A stretch of DNA of 64,000 nucleotides from Candidatus Abyssobacteria bacterium SURF_17. GTDB lineage: Bacteria > Abyssobacteria > SURF-5. The position numbers were made by a program, and so were the translations under genes. The notes under the pieces are model-generated. The model was not told where the DNA came from. It saw only the letters and a program-made list of their open reading frames with translations, and ran no database searches. The DNA lies in contig QZKI01000085.1 in assembly GCA_003598055.1 (NCBI GenBank), positions 1 through 64,000 on the forward strand, in the 5' to 3' direction. Position 1 is the first letter of the stretch, and each line of letters begins with the position of its first letter. Positions 1-7,195 of this stretch are shown here, piece after piece.

Positions 1-309
1 GGCGGTGAAGAAGTGGATGTAGGGAACGCCTTTCTTGATGCAATCGGCGACGACGCCAGGCGTTGCCTTTGCGGGCACACCGATGATTGCGTAATCGACG
101 GGGCCGGATACATCCGTGACCCGTTTATATGCCCGCAGGCCCATGGCCATTTCATCGCCGGAAATGTTGACGGGATAAAGTCCACCCGGATAGCCGAGCG
201 CGATGAGGCTGTAGAGGAACATGCTGGAGCCTTTGGTGTAGTCGTTCGAGGCTCCGATGACAGCGATTCCCCGCGGGTAAAAGAGGCGGTCCAGATTGTA
301 TGCGCTCAA
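1..309 (-). CDS. ADP-forming acyl-CoA synthetase, N-terminal CoA-binding domain (partial)
   Basis: Only the first 103 codons lie in the window; the rest runs off the left edge. The protein begins MSAYNLDRLFYPRGIAVIGAS and continues with a Rossmann CoA-binding domain (VIGASND, YPVN, AIIGVPAK, IHFFTA), typical of NDP-forming acetyl/acyl-CoA synthetases. These make acyl-CoA from acid, CoA and ATP, or run in reverse to yield ATP in fermenters. I chose a TTG start at 309 because AAGGAG lies about 12 bases upstream and the homology begins right there. The family is usually about 700 residues when the subunits are fused. The full domain content cannot be seen. Confidence 0.8.
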   Translation of the reverse strand, partial: MSAYNLDRLFYPRGIAVIGASNDYTKGSSMFLYSLIALGYPGGLYPVNISGDEMAMGLRAYKRVTDVSGPVDYAIIGVPAKATPGVVADCIKKGVPYIHFFTA

Positions 310-631
310 AGCGTTCTCGCTCTCCTTCGCGCCAGAGATTGATATTCTTCCCTCTTGAGGTTACGTGCGATGCGTCATTCACTACTTCGGCATATAGGAA
401 GAGTAGTTATGCCGATAGTGAGCGAAACAACCGTTGGGGTGACCTTCGAGGCGTTATTGTAGCATCGGACCTTGACGGGCGTCAAATGAAAACACAAACG
501 GTGGCGGATGGGGACAGAGGCCTGTTTTTGAAACCGTATGAGCCAACTATGCAATTGCAGTCAGAAAACAGCGCTCTGTACTACTAACGGTCGAAATACT
601 GAATTTCTGTCGTGATCTGAAGGGCCGCAGG

Positions 632-724
632 TTCGAGCGAAGCAATCTCCAGATGATGGAGAGATTGCTTCGTCGCTTGGGTCTGCGACCCTCGGGTCTG
701 TGACCCTGCGCTCCTCGCAATGAC
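632..724. repeat. Dispersed 'cgaagcaatctc' palindromic element, copy 1
   Basis: Inverted arms cgaagcaatctc (638-649) and gagattgcttcg (661-672) are followed by a GC-rich tail ending in ctcgcaatgac. The same arms and tail recur at 25769-25870, 25893-25995, 44431-44515 and 44539-44647, so this is a dispersed family. There is no coding capacity. It is probably a non-autonomous MITE- or REP-like element. Confidence 0.8.
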
Positions 725-776
725 GGTTTTGGGTTGCGGCTCTGCCGGGCTGTGAATTTGTTCCGCAATTGCGATT

Positions 777-804
777 GTAGGGGCGCACGGCCGTGCGCCC
801 CTAC
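777..804. repeat. 28-bp perfect palindrome, GTAGG...CCTAC class
   Basis: The sequence is a perfect palindrome whose ends are gtagggg and cccctac and whose core is cgcacggccgtgcg. A nearly identical copy lies at 34072-34099. It belongs to the class that shares these ends with different cores elsewhere in the window. Confidence 0.85.
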
Positions 805-832
805 AAGAAACGGGAATTCTTAAGGGGTGGAC

Positions 833-852
833 GGGCACGGCGCGCCGTGCCC
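833..852. repeat. 20-bp GC-rich palindrome related to the GTAGG class
   Basis: Perfect palindrome gggcacggcg/cgccgtgccc. It is followed by ctac, so the right end matches the class ending CCCCTAC, while the left end is degenerate. Confidence 0.7.
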
Positions 853-873
853 CTACATTCCATCTTCAATTGA

Positions 874-892
874 GGGACAGAGAATCTGTCCC
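874..892. repeat. Short inverted repeat gggacaga-gaa-tctgtccc
   Basis: Eight-base arms with a three-base loop. A second copy, with the same loop, lies at 22347-22364, and related gggacagt or gggacaga fragments occur near 11949, 12075 and 33921. It lies just upstream of the tetR promoter. Confidence 0.7.
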
Positions 893-907
893 CATCTCGA
901 CTGTAAG

Positions 908-936
908 TTGACAGTGGCGCGGGTTCATGGTATATT
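908..936 (+). promoter_or_regulatory. tetR sigma-70 promoter
   Basis: Perfect -35 TTGACA at 908-913, a 17-base spacer and -10 TATATT at 931-936. Transcription would begin near 942-943, at the edge of the operator palindrome, about 52 bases before the tetR start codon. Confidence 0.8.
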
Positions 937-941
937 GATAT

Positions 942-959
942 TGAGTGAGCGCTCACTCA
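942..959. promoter_or_regulatory. TetR-type operator palindrome
   Basis: Perfect 18-bp palindrome tgagtgagc/gctcactca. It overlaps the predicted transcription start of tetR and lies directly downstream of the -10 box. The placement is that expected for autorepression by the TetR protein encoded at 995. Binding itself is inferred. Confidence 0.8.
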
Positions 960-994
960 TAATTGTCTAGGGGATGAAATAGGGAAAAGTATTT

Positions 995-1609
995 GTGAAA
1001 ACGCTGCCCAAAAGGCGGAGACGGACAAAAGGTTCAACGGTCGAGACGAAGCAGCGAATTGTAGATGCTGCCCTCGCGATTGCCGCTGCAAAAGGTTTTG
1101 AGCAAGCGACCACTGCCGAGATAGCGCAACAGGCGGGAGTCGCAGAGGGGTCTATCTACAATTATTTCCGCACGAAGGATGACCTCCTCATCCACATGGT
1201 CGGTCAATATGCCAGCTCGTTTCTCAGGCAGCTTGAGGATGAAGTCGGCGAAGAACAGGATGCTTTGAAGAAGCTTGAGCGGCTGATATCGTTTCACATA
1301 CGCTTTTTCACGCAGGAAGGCAATATCTTTCAGGTGATTTACGGGAAGACTCCGGGCACACGGGTGCGCATGGCGCGGATTATCCGCGTGGCCATTGTGC
1401 CGTATGTCAGCATTTTGGAGGGAATCATCGGCGAGGGCATCCGACAGGGGAAAATCAGGAAGCTGAACCCACAGGTAGCGGCCTCGTTTCTCCTGGGCGG
1501 GATGCAGCTTGCGCTGTTGAGGAGATTTTTTGACCTTGCTGATTACAGTCCGGATGACGCCATCGAGCACATCCGAGAAGTGTATTTGCATGGTCTGGCG
1601 GCGAAGTAA
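995..1609 (+). CDS. TetR/AcrR family transcriptional regulator
   Basis: This is a 204-residue one-component repressor. Residues about 18-63 form the TetR helix-turn-helix (TTAEIAQQAGVAEGSIYNYF), and the rest is the ligand-binding helical domain. The basic N-terminus (KRRRR) is common in the family. The start is GTG at 995, and no better ATG precedes the HTH. A promoter and an 18-bp palindrome lie immediately upstream, so autorepression is likely. It precedes a membrane fusion protein and an ABC ATPase, as in the ybiH/cecR-ybhG-ybhF arrangement, so it probably controls that efflux unit. The inducer is unknown. Confidence 0.9.
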   Translation: MKTLPKRRRRTKGSTVETKQRIVDAALAIAAAKGFEQATTAEIAQQAGVAEGSIYNYFRTKDDLLIHMVGQYASSFLRQLEDEVGEEQDALKKLERLISFHIRFFTQEGNIFQVIYGKTPGTRVRMARIIRVAIVPYVSILEGIIGEGIRQGKIRKLNPQVAASFLLGGMQLALLRRFFDLADYSPDDAIEHIREVYLHGLAAK

Positions 1610-1661
1610 GGCAGGTGCGTAAGAGCATATATACGGTGACGTATTTACCCCTTTTCTGCAC

Positions 1662-1686
1662 GGGCGACCCGCCGGGTCGCCCCTAC
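1662..1686. repeat. GTAGG-class palindrome with cgaccc/gggtcg core
   Basis: Arms gggcgaccc and gggtcgccc around gcc, followed by ctac. The left gtag end is missing. The same core recurs at 24920-24948 and 47001-47026. It lies between tetR and the HlyD-family gene. Confidence 0.75.
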
Positions 1687-1746
1687 AAAAGGTGGCGGAA
1701 TGCGGCACTGAACTTATGAACCAGAGTATTTCGTAAAGAGGCTCAC

Positions 1747-2805
1747 ATGGCGAAGGTTCCCGAAAGCGGCGTTCCTCCGCGGCGAAGAATGCGGCTGCTG
1801 GCGAGGGTCGTTGGTCTGGCGGTGCTTATCGCTGTGGCTTTCCTGTTCTGGTGGCAACTGGGGCCGGCCTCCCGGAACGAGAAAAATGCGGGGAAGATTC
1901 TTGCCACGGGCACGATAGAGGCCACCGAAGTTGACGTGTCGGCGGAAATCGGTGGTAGGATTGAGGAGTTGCTCGTGGATGAAGGCTATCGGGTGGAACC
2001 CGGACAGTTGATTGCAAGAATAGAGGACAGCCAGCTCGAGGCAGATGTGTTGCGCGCCGAGGCTGCTCGCGAGACTGCGAATGCGACGCTCGAGGACCTG
2101 GAAGCCGGAGCGCGTTCGGAGGAGTTGAAGCGCGCTCGCGCCCGGGTGGAGCTCACCAAGGCCACACTTGCGCTGGCAGAGGCCGATTGGGAGCGTATGG
2201 AATCGTTGTTCACGGCGGGAGTCGCCTCGGAGAACCAACGCGACAGCGCTCGTGCAAACCGCGATGTTGCCAGGGGTCAGTACGAAGTTGCTTTGGAGGA
2301 GTTGAAGCTGCTTGAAGCAGGAGCCCGGCCGGATCAAATCAAGGCAGCACGCCATCAGCTCGAACAGGCCGAAGCCGCCCTGCGGCTTGCAAGAATCAGG
2401 CTCGAGAAGGCGCGTATTTTTTCGCCGATTTCGGGGACAGTGCTTGTGAAGAGTTCTGAACAGGGTGAAGTGGTCTCACCGGGGGTGCCGATTGTCACGA
2501 TTGCCGACCTCGGCGACATGTGGGTCAAGATATACATTGATGAGGTCAATATAGGTAATATACGACTGGGCCAGCCCGCGAGGGTGCGCGTGGACTCGTT
2601 TCCCGAGAGGGAGTTCTCCGGGAAGATAACGTATATCTCCGATGAAGCCGAGTTTACGCCCAAGAATATCCAGACACGGGAAGACCGGGTGAAGCTCGTG
2701 TTTGCCGTGAAGGTGGGAATAGACAATGCGGGCGGCTTGCTCAAGCCCGGCATGTACGCTGACATCGAGCTCGATGTGGCGCCACCGGCCAACGGGAGCG
2801 ATTGA
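1747..2805 (+). CDS. HlyD-family membrane fusion protein (YbhG/EmrA type)
   Basis: This 352-residue periplasmic adaptor links an inner-membrane ABC pump to an outer-membrane channel. A signal anchor lies at about residues 20-40 (VVGLAVLIAVAFLFWW). Then come the first half of the lipoyl/barrel-sandwich domain (ATGTIEATEVDVSAEIGGRI), a long Ala/Glu-rich coiled-coil hairpin (about 95-220), the second lipoyl half (IFSPISGTVLVKSSEQGEVV) and a beta-barrel domain (KIYIDEVNIGNIRLGQ). The ATG at 1747 is preceded by AAAGAGG. The ABC ATPase follows after 20 bases, so the two are probably co-transcribed. An outer-membrane partner is not present here. Confidence 0.9.
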   Translation: MAKVPESGVPPRRRMRLLARVVGLAVLIAVAFLFWWQLGPASRNEKNAGKILATGTIEATEVDVSAEIGGRIEELLVDEGYRVEPGQLIARIEDSQLEADVLRAEAARETANATLEDLEAGARSEELKRARARVELTKATLALAEADWERMESLFTAGVASENQRDSARANRDVARGQYEVALEELKLLEAGARPDQIKAARHQLEQAEAALRLARIRLEKARIFSPISGTVLVKSSEQGEVVSPGVPIVTIADLGDMWVKIYIDEVNIGNIRLGQPARVRVDSFPEREFSGKITYISDEAEFTPKNIQTREDRVKLVFAVKVGIDNAGGLLKPGMYADIELDVAPPANGSD

Positions 2806-2825
2806 GTTCAGGATGATTGCAGCTT

Positions 2826-3770
2826 ATGGCAGAGCGCCGCAATAATGAGTTTGCGATAGAGACGCATCATCTGACTCGCCGGTTCGGTCATGTGGTTGCG
2901 GTTGATGACCTTAATCTGAGCATTTCACGGGGTGAGGTGTTCGGGTTTCTGGGACCGAACGGCGCCGGCAAGAGCACAACCATACGGATGTTGTGCGGTA
3001 TACTGCGTCCCTCGGAGGGAGGCGGGACCGTCGGCGGGTTCGACATTGTGAACGAGCCGGAGAAGATCAAGCGAGTTATCGGCTATATGTCGCAGAGCTT
3101 CGGCCTTTACAGCGACCTGACCGTCGAGGAAAACCTCGCGTTCTACTCCCGCCTCTATCTTCGGGATTGGAGTGTTGCGAAACAGAAGCGCGAAGCCATT
3201 ATCGAGACCATGGGATTTGGCGAATACAGGGATCAATTGAGCGCCCAGCTCTCGGGCGGCTGGAAGCAGCGGCTTGCGCTTGCGTGCGCGGTCGTTCATG
3301 AGCCGCAGATTTTGTTTCTCGACGAGCCCACTGCCGGGATTGACCCGGTCTCGCGGCGGGTATTATGGGATATTCTGTATGACCTTTCGCAGAACAAGGG
3401 AATAACCCTTTTTGTAACAACACATTACATGGAAGAGGCCGAGCGATGTAATAAGATTGGTTTCATCTGGCGGGGGCGGCTCGTCGCGTGTGATTCGCCC
3501 TCTGTCATCAAGAGCCGAACCATGACCGATGAACTCCTCAATCTCAAGTGTTCGGACATCCAGAAAGCATTCGAGTTGCTCTCGAAGGCGCCAGACATCA
3601 TCGATGTCAACATTTATGGCGACGAATTGCATATCGTAGTCCCACAAGCTCGTGAGGGAGCGGAGACAGTCCGGCGTCTCATGGATGGAGCCGGCGTGGC
3701 GGTGCACATGCTTGAGCCGATTGCGGCGTCGATAGAGGATGTTTTTGTGTCGCTTTCCCGCAGGAATTGA
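2826..3770 (+). CDS. ABC-2 type transporter ATP-binding protein
   Basis: This is a 314-residue single-NBD ATPase of the CcmA/DrrA/YbhF type. Walker A is GPNGAGKST, the Q-loop is in YMSQSFG, the signature is LSGGWKQRLAL, Walker B is ILFLDEPTAGIDP and the H-loop is VTTHYMEEAE. The C-terminal extension (about 220-314) has the usual ABC-2 regulatory fold ending SIEDVFVSLSRRN. I prefer the ATG at 2826; an in-frame TTG at 2817 is possible. The homologue YbhF has two NBDs, but only one is present here. No ABC-2 permease gene follows, so the membrane partner must be encoded elsewhere or has been lost. Confidence 0.9.
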   Translation: MAERRNNEFAIETHHLTRRFGHVVAVDDLNLSISRGEVFGFLGPNGAGKSTTIRMLCGILRPSEGGGTVGGFDIVNEPEKIKRVIGYMSQSFGLYSDLTVEENLAFYSRLYLRDWSVAKQKREAIIETMGFGEYRDQLSAQLSGGWKQRLALACAVVHEPQILFLDEPTAGIDPVSRRVLWDILYDLSQNKGITLFVTTHYMEEAERCNKIGFIWRGRLVACDSPSVIKSRTMTDELLNLKCSDIQKAFELLSKAPDIIDVNIYGDELHIVVPQAREGAETVRRLMDGAGVAVHMLEPIAASIEDVFVSLSRRN

Positions 3771-3831
3771 CCCCCCACTTTGACGATTCTCCACGGCAAG
3801 AAGAATGTCTCCCCATGAAGCTGTGTGCGCC

Positions 3832-3860
3832 TTGACTTGCATTCTTGACAAGGCTAAAAT
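3832..3860 (+). promoter_or_regulatory. Predicted sigma-70 promoter upstream of the mqn genes
   Basis: TTGACT (3832-3837), a 17-base spacer and TAAAAT (3855-3860). Transcription from here would give a leader of about 335 bases before mqnE, unusually long because repeat elements lie inside it. A nearer promoter cannot be excluded. Confidence 0.55.
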
Positions 3861-4029
3861 GAAGCGTTATCTCTGAGTGGATTGGAAAGGAACTATGCAC
3901 CGCTGTCCAAAACAGATTGTTCGGATAGGCAGTCGAGCCGGTAGACGAAGTAGAATAAGGCATTTTGTGCGACGCTCAGACTCGCGTGCAGTGGAGTTTG
4001 CTCACTGCCGCGAATATCTGCCGTTGCAA

Positions 4030-4052
4030 GGGCGCAATGAATTGCGCCCCTA
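4030..4052. repeat. GTAGG-class palindrome with gcgcaat/attgcgc core
   Basis: Arms gggcgcaat and attgcgccc around ga, followed by ctac at the right end. It sits in the mqnE leader. Confidence 0.75.
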
Positions 4053-4072
4053 CGGGCGTAACGAAGATCCTT

Positions 4073-4096
4073 GTAGAGGCGCGATTCATCGCGCCC
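4073..4096. repeat. GTAGG-class palindrome with gcgcgat/atcgcgc core
   Basis: Begins gtag, arms ggcgcgat and atcgcgcc around tc; the right ctac end is eroded. It lies 20 bases after the previous element. Confidence 0.7.
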
Positions 4097-4202
4097 AAGA
4101 TGCGTTCGTGGGCAGTTGATCTTTATTTTGGACAAGAGTGGAACATGACGCATTTCTCTGGTAACTGCGCATATAGGTGGCCATTGACAGGAATAGATAG
4201 AG

Positions 4203-5327
4203 ATGATTACTGAGCTGATAGAAAAGAGCGAGGTTGCAGACGTTTACCACAAAGTGCAGGAGGGCCGCAGGCTCAGTCGCGAGGACGGGATGCGACTTTA
4301 CCGTACACACGACATTCTCACGCTCGGCCACATGGCGAATATAGCGCGTGAGCGCAAGAATGGCGGGGTGGCCTATTACATCGTCAATTTTCACATAAAT
4401 TACTCGAACATCTGTAAGAACAAATGCCGTTTTTGCGCTTTCAGTCGGAAGGGTCCGGAGGAAGACGGCGCGTACGAAATGACAATGGATGAGATCATGG
4501 AGCGTGCCAAGCGTGTGCGCACGCTCGGCGCGACGGAAATTCACATTGTCGGCGGCGCTCACCCGAGTTGGCCGTTCTCGCGCTACCTTGAGATGATAGG
4601 AAAGCTTCACGACGCGTTTCCGGATGTGCACCTTCAGGCATTTACCGCAGTCGAGATAGCGCACATTGCTGAAATGGCCGGGCTCAGCGTCACCGAAACG
4701 CTTGATCAATTGAAGAAAGCGGGTCTCGGGTCGCTGCCGGGCGGCGGGGCGGAGGTGTTCTCGCAGCGTGTGCGGGCAGAGGTTTGTCCCGAGAAACTAT
4801 CGGCGGAGAAGTGGCTCGAGGTCATGCGTGAGGCCCATCGGTTTGGGTTGCGGAGCAATGCCACGATGCTTTACGGGCACATTGAGACCGAGGAAGAGCG
4901 AATAGACCATATGCTGCGCCTGCGGGAGTTACAGGATGAGACCGATGGCTTCATGAGTTTCATTCCGCTTGCGTTCCATCCGGCGAATACCCAAATGAGC
5001 GACAAGTCGCCGACCACGGGTTTTCTCGACCTCAAGACGCTCGCGATAGGACGGCTGATGCTGGATAACTTCGAGCACATCAAGGCGTTCTGGATCATGC
5101 TTGGGATTAAACTTGCCCAGGTTTCGCTCTGGTTCGGAGTCGATGATATAGATGGCACGGTAGTCGAGGAGCGCATAACCCATGCAGCCGGCGCGGAGAC
5201 GCCGCAGGGTCTGACCGTTGAGGAGTTGAAGCGGCTCATTGTTGAGGCTGGACGCGTTCCTGTTGAGCGTGACACGCTCTACCGCGTCATACGGCGGGGA
5301 ATACCGAGGGCAGACCATGATGTCTGA
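4203..5327 (+). CDS. mqnE: Aminofutalosine synthase MqnE (radical SAM)
   Basis: MqnE joins 3-enolpyruvyl-benzoate to the adenosyl group of SAM to make aminodeoxyfutalosine, the second step of the futalosine menaquinone pathway. The 374-residue protein has the radical SAM CX3CX2C cluster motif in INYSNICKNKCRFCAFSRKG (near residue 70-80), then the family hallmarks VGGAHPSWPF, LQAFTAVEI and LPGGGAEVFS. It overlaps mqnA by 11 bases, and mqnC follows. CofH-like and MqnC-like relatives are excluded by the sequence around the cluster and by the neighbours. The ATG at 4203 fits the homology start. Confidence 0.93.
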   Translation: MITELIEKSEVADVYHKVQEGRRLSREDGMRLYRTHDILTLGHMANIARERKNGGVAYYIVNFHINYSNICKNKCRFCAFSRKGPEEDGAYEMTMDEIMERAKRVRTLGATEIHIVGGAHPSWPFSRYLEMIGKLHDAFPDVHLQAFTAVEIAHIAEMAGLSVTETLDQLKKAGLGSLPGGGAEVFSQRVRAEVCPEKLSAEKWLEVMREAHRFGLRSNATMLYGHIETEEERIDHMLRLRELQDETDGFMSFIPLAFHPANTQMSDKSPTTGFLDLKTLAIGRLMLDNFEHIKAFWIMLGIKLAQVSLWFGVDDIDGTVVEERITHAAGAETPQGLTVEELKRLIVEAGRVPVERDTLYRVIRRGIPRADHDV

Positions 5328-6126
5328 GACACGTGGTGCGCTCCGCGTTGGTTCAGTTCCCTATCTCAATGCACGCCCGCTCGTACGTCATTTGAATCCA
5401 GCGCAGCCGCCGGTGATGGAACTGAGGTTTGAAGTTCCCAGCCGTCTTACCACGTTGATGGAGGGAGGCCGGCTCGATGTTGCTCTCCTGCCTTCCATCG
5501 AATACTTCCGAAGCAAGGGTTACCGCATACTTCCCGGCATCTCACTTTCCGCCGATGGCCCCGTACAGAGCGTGTGTATTTTCTCGAAAGTGCCGATAGA
5601 GCGCATTCGCTGCCTTGCTCTCGATGACAGCTCGCGCACCTCAGTAGCTCTCGCCAAGATTCTTCTCAAGCGAAAGCTTGGCTCGCTCCCCCGGTTGGCG
5701 GTTTGCTCTCCGGATTGTCGTCTGCGGAATATCGAGGCCGACGCTGCTCTCCTGATAGGCGATGCCGCCATGCGATTCTATTCACAGAATGCCCCCTTCA
5801 TCATGGACCTCGGCGAGGAATGGAAGAAGCTCACAGGTTTGCCGTTTGTCTACGCGATGTGGGTGGTACGGCCCGGCATTGATACCCGTGAGCTGGAACC
5901 CAAGCTGCTTCAAGCGCGCGATGAAGGTGTTGCCCGGATTCCGGGCATAGCTGTCGAAGCAAGCAGGGAGCTGGGCTTGAGTGAAGAGGTGTGTCTGAAC
6001 TACCTCACGAACATCATGAAGTACGGGCTTGAGGAGCGTGAGCTTGAGGCGTTGAGAATTTTCCAGGGACTTGCCGCTCAAGATGGACTCTGCCAGGGAG
6101 ATGCGCCACTTGCCGTCGATCACTGA
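5317..6126 (+). CDS. mqnA: Chorismate dehydratase MqnA
   Basis: MqnA dehydrates chorismate to 3-enolpyruvyl-benzoate, the first step of the futalosine pathway. The 269-residue protein shows the family start (LRVGSVPYLNARPLV), the EVPSRL and DVALLPSIEYF motifs, and a periplasmic-binding-protein-like two-lobe fold (VQSVCIFSK, LDDSSRTSVALAKILL, LIGDAAM). I chose ATG at 5317 (a second ATG follows at 5320) because the homology begins a few residues later and a GAGG lies nearby. The longer frame reaching back to 5239 lies wholly within mqnE. It is translationally coupled to mqnE and overlaps mqnC by 44 bases. Confidence 0.93.
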   Translation: MMSETRGALRVGSVPYLNARPLVRHLNPAQPPVMELRFEVPSRLTTLMEGGRLDVALLPSIEYFRSKGYRILPGISLSADGPVQSVCIFSKVPIERIRCLALDDSSRTSVALAKILLKRKLGSLPRLAVCSPDCRLRNIEADAALLIGDAAMRFYSQNAPFIMDLGEEWKKLTGLPFVYAMWVVRPGIDTRELEPKLLQARDEGVARIPGIAVEASRELGLSEEVCLNYLTNIMKYGLEERELEALRIFQGLAAQDGLCQGDAPLAVDH

Positions 6127-7192
6127 TATTCTTCGTTCCGTGCTCGAGGGTCAGCGGCTCGGCGAAAATGCCGCAGCGGCCCTGTTTCATTCCAGCGATT
6201 TCCTGACGATTGGCGCCGCCGCCGCCGAGATTCGCAAGCGGTTTCATCCGGCCGGCCATGTCACCTATGTGATAGACCGAAACATCAATTATACGAACAT
6301 CTGCGTTTCCGGCTGCACGTTCTGCGCGTTTTATCGTTCGCCCGGCATGTCGGACGCCTATGTTCTTTCCCGCAGGGAGCTGGCACAGAAAATCAAGGAA
6401 ACCGTGGAGCTTGGAGGGACTCAGATTCTGCTTCAGGGAGGGCTCCATCCCGACCTGCGGCTGCAGTTCTATTGCGACATGCTCAGGTTTATAAAGCGAG
6501 AGTTCAAGATACATATTCACGGTTTTTCGCCGCCGGAGATCGTCCACTTTGCCCGCCTCAACGCGATGCCCGTGTCGGACGTGATTTCACGGCTGCACCG
6601 AGCGGGCCTCGATACGATTCCCGGTGGGGGGGCCGAAATCCTTACGGAGCGGGTGCGCTGCGAGATAAGCCCGAACAAGTGCAGTGCGCGAGAATGGCTG
6701 GACGTGATGAGGGTCGCCCACGATGCGGGCATGCGCACGACCGCGACGATGATGTTTGCCCACAAGGAGGCGTACGAGGACAGAATCGAGCACCTTGCGA
6801 GAGTGCGTGAACTGCAGGATTCCACGCACGGGTTCACGGCCTTCATTCCGTGGACGTTTCAACCTCTCAACACGCAAATCGGAGGGATGCCTGCGGGCGG
6901 CGTGGAGTATTTGAAGACGCTTGCGATCTCGCGTTTATTTCTTGACAATGTACCGAACATACAGGCGTCATGGGTGACGCAGGGCTCGAAGATTGCGCAA
7001 CTCGCACTTCGGTTTGGCGCAAACGACCTCGGGAGCACCATGATAGAAGAAAATGTCGTGCGTGCGGCGGGAGCGCGGTTTCGAATGAGTCTCTCGGAAA
7101 TGCGAGACATCATTGAGGATGCAGGCTTTGTGCCGAGACAGAGGGATTGCTACTACAATCTGATAGAGAATCCGAGAACAGGCAGGCCATAA
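6083..7192 (+). CDS. mqnC: Cyclic dehypoxanthine futalosine synthase MqnC (radical SAM)
   Basis: MqnC cyclises dehypoxanthine futalosine in menaquinone synthesis. The radical SAM CX3CX2C motif is INYTNICVSGCTFCAFYR (about residues 70-87), followed by LLQGGLHPDL, HGFSPPEI, IPGGGAEIL and TTATMMFAH, all typical of MqnC. The start is uncertain: ATG at 6083 or 6101 both fit, and both lie inside the end of mqnA, so coupling is certain either way. MqnD and the futalosine hydrolase MqnB are not in this window. Finding three of the pathway genes together makes the assignment firm. Confidence 0.92.
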   Translation: MDSAREMRHLPSITDILRSVLEGQRLGENAAAALFHSSDFLTIGAAAAEIRKRFHPAGHVTYVIDRNINYTNICVSGCTFCAFYRSPGMSDAYVLSRRELAQKIKETVELGGTQILLQGGLHPDLRLQFYCDMLRFIKREFKIHIHGFSPPEIVHFARLNAMPVSDVISRLHRAGLDTIPGGGAEILTERVRCEISPNKCSAREWLDVMRVAHDAGMRTTATMMFAHKEAYEDRIEHLARVRELQDSTHGFTAFIPWTFQPLNTQIGGMPAGGVEYLKTLAISRLFLDNVPNIQASWVTQGSKIAQLALRFGANDLGSTMIEENVVRAAGARFRMSLSEMRDIIEDAGFVPRQRDCYYNLIENPRTGRP

Positions 7193-7195
7193 CGT

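Larger units (their letters stand above)
310..994. other. Intergenic region with four palindromic elements and the tetR promoter
   Basis: Between the divergent acyl-CoA synthetase and tetR genes I see no coding sequence. The stretch holds four separate repeat elements (632-724, 777-804, 833-852, 874-892), then the tetR promoter and operator (908-959). The stretch 310-630 carries nothing recognisable beyond the upstream region of the minus-strand synthetase gene. Confidence 0.6.
3771..4202. other. Intergenic stretch with promoter and two GTAGG-class palindromes
   Basis: No permease gene or remnant is visible after the ABC ATPase. The region has a strong promoter (3832-3860) pointing at mqnE and two palindromic repeats (4030-4052, 4073-4096) that would lie in the 5' leader of the mqn transcript. 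Short open frames here lack recognisable protein features. Confidence 0.6.

Noticed and set aside
13..342. A plus-strand open frame opposite the start of the acyl-CoA synthetase gene
   Set aside because: The minus strand shows a clear CoA-binding domain with a ribosome site, so the plus-strand frame is a mirror of that gene.
1034..1708. Long minus-strand frame over tetR
   Set aside because: The protein has no family features, whereas the plus strand gives a typical TetR protein with promoter and operator.
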